In this document: positions 17,870 to 28,862 of the stretch, piece after piece
How the letters are laid out: each line of letters opens with the position of its first letter
Numbering within the stretch: position 1 is the stretch's first letter
NCBI RefSeq assembly: GCF_001427865.1
Contig: NZ_LMHH01000001.1
Span: 744,001 to 808,000, forward strand
Direction: 5' to 3'
Source of the DNA: Altererythrobacter sp. Root672
Lineage (GTDB): Bacteria > Pseudomonadota > Alphaproteobacteria > Sphingomonadales > Sphingomonadaceae
DNA length: 64,000 nt
Position numbers and translations under genes: made by a program
Notes under the pieces: model-generated
What the model was told of the DNA's origin: nothing
Databases searched by the model: none
What the model saw: the letters and a program-made list of their open reading frames with translations, nothing else

Positions 17870-18658
17870 TCATATTTGCTCGTCTCTCGACCTCACCAGG
17901 TTGAAGGCCTGTTCCAAGGTGGATTGCTCGGGGAAGTTGACCAACACGCCGAAGCCTTTCTTTTGAAACACGACCATGGCGCCAACCGCGACTGACGAGG
18001 CACCACCCTCGCGAACGGCTTCCACTAGGTCCGGTACGCCGCCTGCTCCGCCCTGTGCAATCACAGGAATATCGACATTCGCCGACACCCGCTTGGTCAG
18101 ATCGAGATCGAAGCCCTGCCATGTCCCTTCTCTGTCGACGGAGGTGAGCAGGATCTCCCCCGCACCGCGGCGCTCCATCTCCATGGCCCAAGACTCCGGG
18201 TTCGGCGCTTGTACTCTCCGCCCGCCATGGGACACGACGCGCTCGCGGCCCAATAGATTGCGTTTCACATCGATCGAGACCACGACGGCTTGAGTGCCGT
18301 ACACTCGGGCGATTTCTGAGATGAATTCGGGCCTTTCGTAGGCGTAACTGTTGATGACGACCTTCTCGAAGCCGATATCGAACACCCGCTTCACATCATC
18401 CAGGCGGCACAAGCCTCCACCGTATGATAGAGGCATGAAACACTCCGAGGCGATTTCAGCCAGAAGCTCGAAATTTGGGCCGCGCCTCGCGCGGGTGGCC
18501 GTTATGTCGAGAAACGCGAGTTCATCGACCTCGAGCTCGTTGAAGATTCTCACGGTGTTCGCAGGATCGCCAATGTAACGGAAGCGCCGAAAGCGTTCGG
18601 TTTTTACCAAACTTTGTTCATGCAGCAGCAGGGCCGGAATGATGCGGGTCCTCAGCAT
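17870..18658 (-). CDS. hisF2: HisF-like cyclase subunit of sugar acetamidino-forming complex
   Basis: A 262-residue TIM barrel of the HisF family (RIIPALLLHEQSLVKT, DITATRARRGPN, SYGGGLCRLDDVKRV, QGGAGGVPDLVEAV, VGAMVVF). It is not the histidine-pathway copy: it lies in a polysaccharide operon with HisH- and WbpG-like partners, the arrangement described for HisF2/HisH2/WbpG in Pseudomonas aeruginosa, where the set converts an acetamido group of a uronic acid to an acetamidino group. HisF would channel ammonia from HisH. Its start overlaps the hisH-like stop by 7 nt. It is the last gene before a ~210 bp gap. Confidence 0.85.
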   Translation of the reverse strand: MLRTRIIPALLLHEQSLVKTERFRRFRYIGDPANTVRIFNELEVDELAFLDITATRARRGPNFELLAEIASECFMPLSYGGGLCRLDDVKRVFDIGFEKVVINSYAYERPEFISEIARVYGTQAVVVSIDVKRNLLGRERVVSHGGRRVQAPNPESWAMEMERRGAGEILLTSVDREGTWQGFDLDLTKRVSANVDIPVIAQGGAGGVPDLVEAVREGGASSVAVGAMVVFQKKGFGVLVNFPEQSTLEQAFNLVRSRDEQI

Positions 18659-19266
18659 GGCATCTGCGCGAATGATCTGAGCAAGGCCATGCCATACTTG
18701 TGGCTCTTCTCCGGATGGAATTGCGCGCCGAAGACGTTTTCCTTCTGAATAGCGGCATCGAAGCGCACGCCGTACTCAGCAGTCAGAATGCTGTGGCGCG
18801 GATCATTCACCTGCACATGATAGCTGTGTACGAAATAGAAACGGCTCCCAGGGTCTAGCTGGGCGGTCAGTTCGCTTGGAGTGGACTTCTGGACCACGTT
18901 CCAACCCATGTGTGGCACTTTCAACCCTGCGATACGGGGAAACCTGTGGGCGCGAGCTGGGATAATGCCGAGCCCTGGCAAGTTTCCTTCCTCACTGCCG
19001 TCGGTAAGAAGCTGCATGCCCAGGCATATTCCCAGAATGGGGACGCCGGCATCGGCCCGTCCGCGGATCGCATCTGCCAAATCAAGGTTGTTGATGCATT
19101 CCATAGCCGCGTCGAACGCGCCGACGCCTGGCAGGAGCAGCTTACCCGCTCGCTCGATGGAGCCCGCGTCGGCGGCGACGGAAATGTCCGCACCGACGCG
19201 GCGGAACATGTTCCGCAAGGAGCCTATGTTCCCCATTCCGTAGTCTATGATGACGATGGGTTTCAT
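18652..19266 (-). CDS. hisH2: HisH-like glutamine amidotransferase subunit
   Basis: A 204-residue class I glutaminase. The start at 19266 is chosen because it gives an ATGA overlap with the WbpG-like stop and begins the family N-terminus (IVIIDYGMGNIGSL). The catalytic triad is visible: Cys in GICLGMQLL and His/Glu in FGAQFHPEKS. It hydrolyses glutamine and supplies ammonia to the HisF-like partner and the WbpG-like ligase that modifies the sugar. A longer in-frame extension upstream lies inside the wbpG-like gene and is not needed. Confidence 0.87.
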   Translation of the reverse strand: MKPIVIIDYGMGNIGSLRNMFRRVGADISVAADAGSIERAGKLLLPGVGAFDAAMECINNLDLADAIRGRADAGVPILGICLGMQLLTDGSEEGNLPGLGIIPARAHRFPRIAGLKVPHMGWNVVQKSTPSELTAQLDPGSRFYFVHSYHVQVNDPRHSILTAEYGVRFDAAIQKENVFGAQFHPEKSHKYGMALLRSFAQMPC

Positions 19267-20447
19267 GCGTCGACCGTCTTCGAGGGGAAACAGTATTTTA
19301 GATAGAACGATCGGGTCACGAGATTCGCGTCTGCCAGCAATCGAAACAGCGGGCGGAAACGCTCGAAACGCTTCTTGTACGTCGGGAATTCCCACCAGGA
19401 TCGAGGTGGAGCTTCCATGATGGCCTGATATTCGTTCTCGGAAAGGTCGAGGCGCTTCTGGAAATAGCTGACAAGCTCATCTTCGACATGCGGTGGCTCG
19501 TTGTAGCGGCGCCAGGCCTCATCTCGCGACAGCTCACCTTGGCGAACCAGGGCAGAAAGCGTGTTGTTGCGGAAGTCGCTGTCGAATTTCTTCGGTGCGT
19601 ACACGCTGTGGAAGAAGGCAGTCATCCGGTTCTCGAGATGATGGCCCCCATAATACTCCCACCCATACTCGCGCTCGAGCAGCTCTCTGGCTGCTTCTTT
19701 CGAATAGGCCATGTACCAGAACGGTCGGATCTTCCGAATCCGGGCAGCCACGCTCCAGAACAGCATCCGCTCGAAGGTCATCAGCGGATATGACGACATC
19801 TTGCGCTGGCCGTAGCGCCGATGGATCGACCGGATGTACTGCCCGTCGAAGTAGTTTCTCCCGACCGGGGTGATCCCCTCGGTCACGAAGCTGTGACCCT
19901 CGATCACGTAGCGCACACCATGTTTGAATGCGGCGCGGTTCATCACTTCGGCGAGTGCAAGATCGGTTGCTGCTTCTATTTCCGCCACGCCCGCGCGGAA
20001 GAAGGCGAGGAAGATATCGTCGATCTCCGTGTTATCGACGACGTGGGTGTAGAGGTCCACGTTGAGCGCAGTGAGGACGCGTCGAATGTTCTGCGTCGCG
20101 ACGGCGGTATTCCAGGTATTGTCGTAGTGAACGGCAAGCGGCCGAAGGCCCCACTCCTTCACGGCGAGGTGGACAAGATAGCTGCTGTCCGTCCCCCCGC
20201 TCACGCCGATGACGCAATCGTATTTCTTGCCCTTGCCGGCGGCTTTGATCTGTTCGATCAGCCTGGCGAGCTCAACTTCGCCGGCTGGCGATCCGGTGCC
20301 GTACTGTTCGACCAGCGAGTCAACCTGCCGACAGTAATTGCAGACCCCCTGCTCGTCGAACGTGATACTCGCCACGCGCTCATCGTAGATGCAGCGCGAA
20401 CAGACTTTCAAAGCCGTATCGGACAGAAGGGAAGGGGAGCCTTGCAC
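19263..20447 (-). CDS. wbpG: N-acetyl sugar amidotransferase (WbpG family)
   Basis: A 394-residue enzyme of the WbpG/N-acetyl sugar amidotransferase family. Residues ~15-40 contain a Cys pair set (CSRCIYD, CNYC), likely a zinc site, and the ATP-pyrophosphatase P-loop SGGTDSSYLVHLA lies near residue 84. The family activates the sugar acetamido oxygen with ATP so that ammonia from HisH/HisF can replace it, giving an acetamidino group. The three genes overlap in order wbpG, hisH, hisF. It starts with GTG, 10 nt after the methyltransferase stop. Confidence 0.9.
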   Translation of the reverse strand: MQGSPSLLSDTALKVCSRCIYDERVASITFDEQGVCNYCRQVDSLVEQYGTGSPAGEVELARLIEQIKAAGKGKKYDCVIGVSGGTDSSYLVHLAVKEWGLRPLAVHYDNTWNTAVATQNIRRVLTALNVDLYTHVVDNTEIDDIFLAFFRAGVAEIEAATDLALAEVMNRAAFKHGVRYVIEGHSFVTEGITPVGRNYFDGQYIRSIHRRYGQRKMSSYPLMTFERMLFWSVAARIRKIRPFWYMAYSKEAARELLEREYGWEYYGGHHLENRMTAFFHSVYAPKKFDSDFRNNTLSALVRQGELSRDEAWRRYNEPPHVEDELVSYFQKRLDLSENEYQAIMEAPPRSWWEFPTYKKRFERFRPLFRLLADANLVTRSFYLKYCFPSKTVDA

Positions 20448-20457
20448 TGGAATTCGC

Positions 20458-21432
20458 TTACCGCTGGTGCAGGAAGCGACCGGAATGCGCCGCTTCCTCC
20501 GAGTGGAAATGCACCACCATCATGCGGTTTGCACTGACGATATCGTGCACTTCGTCGCTGCTGAACCGGCGGGCGTTGCTCGGGCTATACCAATCAAAGT
20601 TGGTCACCACCGATGTGTCGTGCCCGAGGCTTTCGTTCCAGAAACACTTCAGGAAATTCCAGTAGATGAACCGCTGAATGTCCATCTGGCCGCCCTTGAT
20701 GCCCAATAGCGGAATCTCGGGCACGTCGATGCTAACCTGTAACTCACTCAGGCGTTTGCCCAGGTCGGTCAGCTGTTCCGACATTTCCCACAGCTGCTCG
20801 GTTGTCACCTCCTTGCAGTGAATGCGGAAATAGTCGTCGAGCAGCTCGCGGGGCAGGGCCTTCTTCGCGTAGAAGTAGCAGGCAAACTGGCCATTCGCGG
20901 GCTCGGTAATTCTCGCGAGCTCTGCAAACGTCGCCAACGGGTCTTCGGTATGCATGATGACCTGATCGCAGCTGACATAGTCGACCGCACCGTCGCGAAA
21001 CGGAGTCTTGGCTATGTCTCCTCGGATGAAGACCAGGTTTTCGATATTGGCAAAGAGCTCGGCGGCTTGCGCGGCGGCCGCGGAAAAATCCATTCCCACG
21101 ACAAGCGCGTGCGGTGCCAGCTTGGCGAACCACGCCGCCTTGTAACCCAAGCCACAACCGGCATCGAGAATGACCCTGCAACTGGCCAAATGCTGGCGCA
21201 AGGCGTCTTCGTCCGCAAAGCCGTAGAGCTTGAGGTACCAATCCCTCTGGAACTGGTAGAACGTCTCAAGCTCGTCGGTAGAGGCGTATCTGTCCCACTT
21301 TTCCGAGAAAATCTCGTTCGTCTGCTGCTGGTTCTCAGCCTGCGACGTCTCATCGATCGCAGTGTATCCGTTTACGAAAGCAAGATCCTTGGTGAATACT
21401 TGGGCCACCAGTTCGGCTGAAGGTCGGGTCAT
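20458..21432 (-). CDS. Class I SAM-dependent methyltransferase
   Basis: A 324-residue protein with a Rossmann methyltransferase core at residues ~95-215: motif [27 protein letters not shown] (motif II acidic residue), then [15 protein letters not shown]. The N-terminal ~90 residues and C-terminal ~100 residues (GLKG-type helices, [11 protein letters not shown]) resemble the methyltransferases found in modified-sugar operons. It may methylate a sugar or a peptide-like substituent of the polysaccharide; target unknown. Its start overlaps the acyltransferase stop by 4 nt (ATGA). Confidence 0.75.
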   Translation of the reverse strand: MTRPSAELVAQVFTKDLAFVNGYTAIDETSQAENQQQTNEIFSEKWDRYASTDELETFYQFQRDWYLKLYGFADEDALRQHLASCRVILDAGCGLGYKAAWFAKLAPHALVVGMDFSAAAAQAAELFANIENLVFIRGDIAKTPFRDGAVDYVSCDQVIMHTEDPLATFAELARITEPANGQFACYFYAKKALPRELLDDYFRIHCKEVTTEQLWEMSEQLTDLGKRLSELQVSIDVPEIPLLGIKGGQMDIQRFIYWNFLKCFWNESLGHDTSVVTNFDWYSPSNARRFSSDEVHDIVSANRMMVVHFHSEEAAHSGRFLHQR

Positions 21433-21956
21433 TCGCGGTCGTGGTCCTTAGAGCTTGCGGGTCGGGCAGGGGACCCAAAAACGGTCACGCCTGAAGGAAT
21501 GTCATTGAGAACAAGGCTATTTGCACCGACGATGGCGCCATCACCGATCGTCACTCCTTTGGCAATCACGGAGTTCGGTCCGATGTAGCAGTTATTCCCG
21601 ATCGTGGTGGCCGCGTAGACGTATGACTCCTTGCCGCCCGAGGTCGCCCAGGCCACCGTGTCATGCGAGTAGATTTGCACCCCGGCGGAAATCGAGCAAT
21701 GGTCACCTACGAGCAGCCCTCCCGTACCATCCAGTATGGTGAACGGGCCGATCCAGGTGTTGCTGCCCACCCGCACGTCGCCGAAGACGTGCGCGCTATC
21801 GTAGATTGACGTGCCTTCACCGAAGCCAAGGCTTTGCGCCTTTTCCCAGCGGTCGGAGACATAATCTCCAAAAGGAAGCGTGCGGTTGAAGCTCGCTGAG
21901 ACCTCTTGCCTTCGTAAGCTGAGAAAGTCCCTCAAAGCTTCCAACAACGATGTCAC
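21429..21956 (-). CDS. Hexapeptide-repeat acyltransferase
   Basis: A 175-residue left-handed beta-helix acyltransferase. Hexapeptide turns run from ~residue 45 ([16 protein letters not shown]) to the end ([28 protein letters not shown], then [10 protein letters not shown]). A GTG at 21956 is preferred because it forms a GTGA overlap with the asparagine-synthetase stop and leads into a normal N-terminus; the longer upstream reading lies wholly within that gene. The likely role is O- or N-acetylation of a sugar in the repeat unit. Confidence 0.78.
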   Translation of the reverse strand: MTSLLEALRDFLSLRRQEVSASFNRTLPFGDYVSDRWEKAQSLGFGEGTSIYDSAHVFGDVRVGSNTWIGPFTILDGTGGLLVGDHCSISAGVQIYSHDTVAWATSGGKESYVYAATTIGNNCYIGPNSVIAKGVTIGDGAIVGANSLVLNDIPSGVTVFGSPARPASSKDHDRE

Positions 21957-23830
21957 AGCACCTGCTCCATCCATTCGTTGACGTTGAGCAGCGACCAAAT
22001 CAGGAGCCGGCGATTTTCCTTGCCGTCGAGATGCTCTGAAATCAGCTCCTGCGTGGCCGACCTGTCCAGCACGTCGTAAATGCGGGCTCCGTTGCTGCAA
22101 AGCCGATTGCGCACGAAATCGATGCTCTCTCCCTTGAACCAGCTGGCGTCCGGCGACGAGAAGCCCTGTTTCTGCGCCTTGGTGATTTCCTCCGGGATGT
22201 AGTGCGCCATCATGTCGCGCAGTATCTGTTTGCCGTCGTTGGTCTTCTGGAAGTATGCACCCTGCTTGTCGCCCGGCTCATTCTCATTGATCCGGATTAC
22301 ATCCTGCAGGCGGTTAAGTTTGAGCGAAACCGGGCACTGCATGGCGAAGTCCACGAGATCGTTGTCCATGAACGGCACGCGCGTTTCCAGGCCGTGTGCC
22401 ATGGACAGCTTATCTTCGACCACAAACAGTCCGTGCAAGAAGGTCTTTGCCTCCAGATACAGAGAGTGGTTGATGTAATCTTCCGGTCGTTCGAGCTGGT
22501 TGGCATGACTATCGAACACATCGCGGAAGATATCCCGGGTCCAGATTCCTTCCACCTTGTCCGCCACCGGCGCAAACATGCGCTTCAGCCAGCTGTTGTC
22601 TACCAAGCGCTGCCAATAGCCGTAGTATTGGTCGATATAGTGCTCAAAATCGTCGCTCACGGCGGCACGATAATAGCGCCAAGGGTATCCGCCAAACAGC
22701 TCGTCGCCTCCGGCGCCTGACAGGACGACCTTGACGAAGCGGCTGGCCAACTGCGCCGCGTAGTAGTTGGGGTAGCTCTGCCCAACGCGCGGTTCTTCCA
22801 GGTGGAATGCGAGTTGGGGCAGGCAGCGTTCCATGTCGCCCGCCTTAAGCACCATCTCATAGTGCTCAGTCTTGAAACGCGCCGACATCGCTTCTGCCTT
22901 CACGCGTTCGTCGAATGAGAGCTCGATGCCGGAAGCTGAGCTTAGATCGAATCCACAGGTAAAGGTCTTCAGGTTTGGAAAGTGGGTGGCAGCAATCGCC
23001 GTGATGGATCCAGAATCCATCCCGCCCGAAAGATAGCTACCGAGCTCGACGTCGCTGACAAGCTGGCGCTTCACGGCCTGGCTGAAAAGGCGATCCAACT
23101 CCTCCCGATACTCCGCGTCGGTGGCACGCGTGTCAGGTTCGCGGAACCGGTAATCCCAGTATTGCGTCTTCTTTAGGTCAAAGCCGTCTTGGCGAAGGTC
23201 CAGCGTTGCGAAATGGCCCGCCGGAAAAAGCTCCATGTCCTTTAGAAGGGTCTTGGACGTAAACAGGTTCTGGAATGTGAAGTATTCCAGCAGCGCGCCT
23301 TCGTCGAGATGACGGCGAAAGTCGGGATTTGCGAGAATGCCCTTTTGTTCTGAGCTGAAGTAGAACCGTCCGCCTTGGTGCGCGACATAGAGCGGCTTGA
23401 TCCCATAGCGATCGCGCGCCAGGAGCAGCGTCTTCTCCTTGCGATCCCAAAGGGCGAATGCGAACATTCCATTCAGGCGCTGGAGGGCTTCGGTGCCCCA
23501 ATGCGCGAGCGCGACCAACAACACTTCAGTGTCGCTATCCGAGCGGAACCAGTACCCCGCCTGTTCCAGTTCGCGGCGGAGTTCACGGAAGTTATAGATC
23601 TCGCCATTGTAAACGAGCACGTACCGGTGCTCGAGACTGACCATCGGCTGGGCGGCCTGTGGGCTAAGATCGATGATCGCTAACCGGCGGTGTCCCAGCC
23701 CCACCGGGCCCTCGGTCCAGTAGCCTTCTCCGTCCGGACCCCGATGGGCGATGGCGTCAGCCATTCGAGTGACTTCGTGTGAAGTCGCCGCGGCGCCATC
23801 AAGATTTATGTAACCAACAATTCCGCACAT
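21953..23830 (-). CDS. asnB: Asparagine synthetase-type glutamine amidotransferase
   Basis: A 625-residue protein with an N-terminal Ntn glutaminase domain ([12 protein letters not shown], with catalytic Cys2, then [10 protein letters not shown]) and a C-terminal synthetase domain with the ATP-binding [15 protein letters not shown] near residue 268 and [14 protein letters not shown]. In polysaccharide loci such enzymes (for example WbpS of P. aeruginosa O6) amidate the carboxyl of a uronic acid. Given the uronic-acid genes around it, a uronamide-forming role is more likely than free asparagine synthesis, but this is contextual. Confidence 0.82.
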   Translation of the reverse strand: MCGIVGYINLDGAAATSHEVTRMADAIAHRGPDGEGYWTEGPVGLGHRRLAIIDLSPQAAQPMVSLEHRYVLVYNGEIYNFRELRRELEQAGYWFRSDSDTEVLLVALAHWGTEALQRLNGMFAFALWDRKEKTLLLARDRYGIKPLYVAHQGGRFYFSSEQKGILANPDFRRHLDEGALLEYFTFQNLFTSKTLLKDMELFPAGHFATLDLRQDGFDLKKTQYWDYRFREPDTRATDAEYREELDRLFSQAVKRQLVSDVELGSYLSGGMDSGSITAIAATHFPNLKTFTCGFDLSSASGIELSFDERVKAEAMSARFKTEHYEMVLKAGDMERCLPQLAFHLEEPRVGQSYPNYYAAQLASRFVKVVLSGAGGDELFGGYPWRYYRAAVSDDFEHYIDQYYGYWQRLVDNSWLKRMFAPVADKVEGIWTRDIFRDVFDSHANQLERPEDYINHSLYLEAKTFLHGLFVVEDKLSMAHGLETRVPFMDNDLVDFAMQCPVSLKLNRLQDVIRINENEPGDKQGAYFQKTNDGKQILRDMMAHYIPEEITKAQKQGFSSPDASWFKGESIDFVRNRLCSNGARIYDVLDRSATQELISEHLDGKENRRLLIWSLLNVNEWMEQVL

Positions 23831-23854
23831 GGCATTACTCGCACTCTGGGGGCC

Positions 23855-25036
23855 TCACGCCGGCGGTTGCCGGACGAGAGCTATCACGTGCTCTTGTTCG
23901 GCTTCGGTCATGCCGTGGAACAAGGGAAGCGAAACTGAACAGTCGTTTGCCGCCCTTGCGCGCGGAAATGCATCCTTCGCCAAAGCGTACTTCTCGGCGT
24001 AGAAACTGAGCATATGCACGGCATGGGTGGCCGGCCGGGTCGAGACACCGTTCTGCTGCAGGAAATCCATCCAATTGTTGCGTCGCTCGTTCACGAAGGC
24101 GATTTCACCCTTGGCAACCTGTTCGGGCATGAACAGGCACGCATAGCTCTGATAGCCATGTTCGAAGCCATCTGGCGAGGCCGGCGGGCGGAGCCACTCG
24201 ATGTCGGAAAGGGCCTGATCGTAACGCGCTGCCAAGCGGCGGCGCTCTTGGATTATGGCGTCCGCGCGATCCATCTGCGCCGAACCTAAGGCGGCTTGGA
24301 TATCGGTCATGCGCTGATTGAAGCCCGCGAGGGTGTGGTCGGCCAGCAGATAGGGGCGGGGGCCGTGGTGCCGCTGAAGGTCGGAAATCACCGCGCCGTG
24401 ATCACGTAGACGTCGAACCGTTTCCGCCAAGTCTGCGTCATTCGTGGTGACCATGCCGCCCTCGCCGGTGGTAATCGCTTTACGAGGGTGAAAGCTGAAC
24501 ACGCCGGCATCTCCCAAGGTCCCCACATGGGAGCCCTTGTACTTCGCGCCAAAGCCGCATGCCGCATCTTCGATAACCCATAGGCCATGACTGCGCGCAA
24601 TCGCGCTAATTTCGTCCATGTTCGCCGCCAGGCCGAAAAGATGCACCGGGACCACGCCGCGGGTCCGCTCGGTGATCGCAGCTTCGAAGGCGACCGGATC
24701 GATATTGAAGGTCTCTAGATCAATGTCGCAGAACACGACTTTGGCCTGCTGGTGCTCGACGATGTTTGCCGTGGCGATCCAGGTGAAAGCCGGAACAATG
24801 ACCTCGTCTCCAGGCTTCAGGCCCAACGCGACTGCAGCAAGGTGCAGCCCCGTGGTGCAGGAAGTGACGGCGAGCGAATGGTCTGCGCCGGTGAAACGAG
24901 ACCACTTTTCCTCGAACTCACGGACCTTCGGACCCTGCACGAGCCAGCCGCTTTCAAGCGGGCCGAGGACGCTGTTGATCTCAGCCTCGGTCAGTGAAGT
25001 TCGAGCAATGGGCACATTCATGATGGGATCGGTCAT
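23855..25036 (-). CDS. DegT/DnrJ/EryC1 sugar aminotransferase, second copy
   Basis: A 393-residue PLP enzyme of the sugar aminotransferase family. Motifs include SGWLVQGPKVREFEEKW near residue 25, SCTTGLHLAAVALG, the DAACGFGAKYKG aspartate pair region and the internal-aldimine lysine in FSFHPRKAITTGEGG. It resembles perosamine- and PglE-like 4-aminotransferases more than the WbpE-like gene two positions upstream, so it may install a 4-amino group; no matching 4,6-dehydratase other than FnlA is in the locus. The start at 25036 was preferred over an upstream reading that runs into the epimerase gene; an ATG five codons later is an alternative. Confidence 0.8.
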   Translation of the reverse strand: MTDPIMNVPIARTSLTEAEINSVLGPLESGWLVQGPKVREFEEKWSRFTGADHSLAVTSCTTGLHLAAVALGLKPGDEVIVPAFTWIATANIVEHQQAKVVFCDIDLETFNIDPVAFEAAITERTRGVVPVHLFGLAANMDEISAIARSHGLWVIEDAACGFGAKYKGSHVGTLGDAGVFSFHPRKAITTGEGGMVTTNDADLAETVRRLRDHGAVISDLQRHHGPRPYLLADHTLAGFNQRMTDIQAALGSAQMDRADAIIQERRRLAARYDQALSDIEWLRPPASPDGFEHGYQSYACLFMPEQVAKGEIAFVNERRNNWMDFLQQNGVSTRPATHAVHMLSFYAEKYALAKDAFPRARAANDCSVSLPLFHGMTEAEQEHVIALVRQPPA

Positions 25037-25050
25037 TCTTCCAGCTCTTG

Positions 25051-26052
25051 TTACTTGGTCAGACCCACCGCGAGGCGGCGCGCGTCGACTTCGGCTTTGT
25101 GCTGCGCACGCCACTCGATCAGCCTTCGTAGACCTTCGTCTAGGTCGAGAGTGGCGGCATATTGGATATCATTCTTCGCTTTTTCCGGGCTGCCGATCCG
25201 ATTCCGGACAAGCGTGGCCTGGCTCCGCGGCGCGTACTGGATTTCCTTGTTGCAGCCCGTCAAATTGAGCAGGCGCTCCGCCAGCTCCTTGAGGCTCGTC
25301 CGAATGCCGGTTCCGACATTGTAGAAATCATCGGTTGCGCTGGCCTGCATCGCGCAAACGTTGGCTCGTGCGCAATCCTCCACGGCAACGAAATCGAAGG
25401 CCTCGGAGCCATCGCCCAGGATCGTTGGAGCCTCGCCGCGATCAATGGCATCGAGCATCTTCATGATCACCGCGATGTAGGCGCCATGATAGTCCTGCCG
25501 CGGGCCGTAGACGTTCATGTAGCGCAGACCGACATAGTCCAGACCGTAGCGATGGTGATAAGCGCGCAGCATCGCCTCTCCGCAGATCTTCGTCGCGCCG
25601 TAGAAGTTCTGGTTGTTGAAGGGGTGATCCTCTTCCATGGGCTCCGTCACGGCATCTCCGTAGACCGAAGCGGAGGAGGAATAGACCAAGCGGCTCACGC
25701 CATTGCGAACACAGGCGTCCATCACGTTGAAGGTGCCCCCAACGTTCACGTTAAATGCGGTCCGGGGATATTCGTGGCATTGTAGTAGCCACAGAGCAGC
25801 AAAGTGGAAGACGCCGTCCATTCCCTTCATCGCATCGTCAAGGACGTCAGCCTGAAGAATGTCACCGCCGGCTTCGAAGATCTTCGCCCGCGGATCGCTC
25901 AGCGCGTTGTCGAGGTTCTCACGACGACCCCGGGCGAAATTGTCGTAGATCACTACTTGCGCGACATCATGCCCCAAGAGGTTGTCGACGGTGTGTGAGC
26001 CGATCAGTCCGGCGCCGCCGATCACGAGCAATTTCTTGCCTTGCAAATCCAT
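25051..26052 (-). CDS. NAD-dependent nucleotide-sugar epimerase
   Basis: A 333-residue extended SDR enzyme: glycine loop VIGGAGLIGSHTVDNLL, YSSSASVYG, the YGATK catalytic pair and LRYMNVYGPRQD. These place it among NDP-sugar 4-epimerases/dehydratases. It lies between the two aminotransferases and downstream of the WbpB/D/E-type genes, so one attractive substrate is UDP-GlcNAc3NAcA (giving the galacto isomer), but a WbpI-type 2-epimerase is not what it looks like. Substrate unassigned. Confidence 0.75.
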   Translation of the reverse strand: MDLQGKKLLVIGGAGLIGSHTVDNLLGHDVAQVVIYDNFARGRRENLDNALSDPRAKIFEAGGDILQADVLDDAMKGMDGVFHFAALWLLQCHEYPRTAFNVNVGGTFNVMDACVRNGVSRLVYSSSASVYGDAVTEPMEEDHPFNNQNFYGATKICGEAMLRAYHHRYGLDYVGLRYMNVYGPRQDYHGAYIAVIMKMLDAIDRGEAPTILGDGSEAFDFVAVEDCARANVCAMQASATDDFYNVGTGIRTSLKELAERLLNLTGCNKEIQYAPRSQATLVRNRIGSPEKAKNDIQYAATLDLDEGLRRLIEWRAQHKAEVDARRLAVGLTK

Positions 26053-26093
26053 CTAAAAAGTCTCCGATTTGGCCAGATGAGCCAGGACGTAAT

Positions 26094-27202
26094 TCAAACA
26101 GCCGGTTCGACCGCGGCTATAGCGGCCGCAACGCTCGAGGCTACTCGCTCTACGTCGGGCTTAGTCATGTAAGGATGCATGGGAAGGCTGAGCACTTCCC
26201 TGGCGGCGCTCGAGCTGTGCGGCAATGCTGCACTATCGGGATCCGCAACCGCGGGTTGTTGAGCGAGCGGCAAGGGGTAGTGGACAGCCGTTGGAATGCC
26301 TGCTGCTGTTAGTGCTGCCTGCACCGCCTCGCGCTGCGGAACGCGGATCGTGTATTGCGCCCACGCGCTGGAATTGCCTTCAATGACGTGCGGCAGCGCC
26401 AACACGCCGGCGCCGGCAAGGGCCCTCGCGTAAAGCCCTGCAACCTCCTCGCGGCGTTCGATTTCGTCGTTCAAGATTTCGAGCTTTGGGAGGAGAATGG
26501 CCGCCTGGAGCGTGTCCAATCGGCTGTTCACGCCAATTCGAATGTGATGATATCGACGATCCTGCCCGTGGCGCGCAATCTGCCGCATGCGGGTTGCGAG
26601 TTCGGGATCCGAGCAAAAGATCGCGCCGCCGTCTCCGTAACAGCCGAGGGGCTTGGACGGAAAGAAGCTGGTGCAACCCACTGTAGTGAGGGAACCTGAG
26701 CGTCGACCGCGATAATGAGCGCCAAAACTCTGCGCCCCGTCCTCGATTACAGGTATCCCGTGCCTTTTGGCGATCGCATTGATCGGATCGAAATCCGCGC
26801 ACTGGCCGTAGAGCGATACCGGAATGATGGCTTTCGTACGGTCCGTGATGACTGCTTCGAGCTTCGCCGGATCAAGGTTGTACGTCAGCGGATCGATGTC
26901 GACATAAACAGGGCGCGCGCCAAGCAGGGCTGCAGCTTCGGCCGTAGCGATATAGCTGAAGCTAGGCATGACGACTTCATCGCCTGCGCCGACCTCAAGA
27001 GCCATAAGCGCGATCTGCAGCGCATCGGTGCCGTTGGCGCAGGAGATGCAGAACGGCACGCCGGAGAATTCTGCCAGCCTCTCTTCGAGCTCGCCGACCT
27101 CTGGGCCGAGGATGTACTTGCCGTGGGCAAGAACCCGGTTGATGGCTCCCTCGATCTCGGTGCGTATCCGGTCCTGCTGGGCCGCAAGGTCAACGAACGG
27201 CA

Positions 27203-27206
<4 letters not shown>
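26094..27206 (-). CDS. wbpE: WbpE-like UDP-3-keto-GlcNAcA 3-aminotransferase
   Basis: A 370-residue DegT-family PLP aminotransferase with [13 protein letters not shown] at the start, [42 protein letters not shown] and the PLP lysine in [14 protein letters not shown]. These match WbpE/WlbC, which use glutamate to aminate C3 of UDP-3-keto-GlcNAcA. The start forms an ATGA overlap with the WbpD-like stop. Between WbpD- and WbpB-like genes on one side and an epimerase on the other, its pathway role is well supported. Confidence 0.87.
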
Positions 27207-28818
<1,612 letters not shown>

Positions 28819-28862
28819 TCACTAGGCCTGGCCTTCGTGGCCAGAAATCGGAAGTGCCACGG

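Noticed and set aside
17870-19266. Histidine biosynthesis genes
   Set aside because: HisF/HisH-like pair lies with a WbpG-type gene in a polysaccharide operon, with no other his genes, so a sugar-modifying role fits better.
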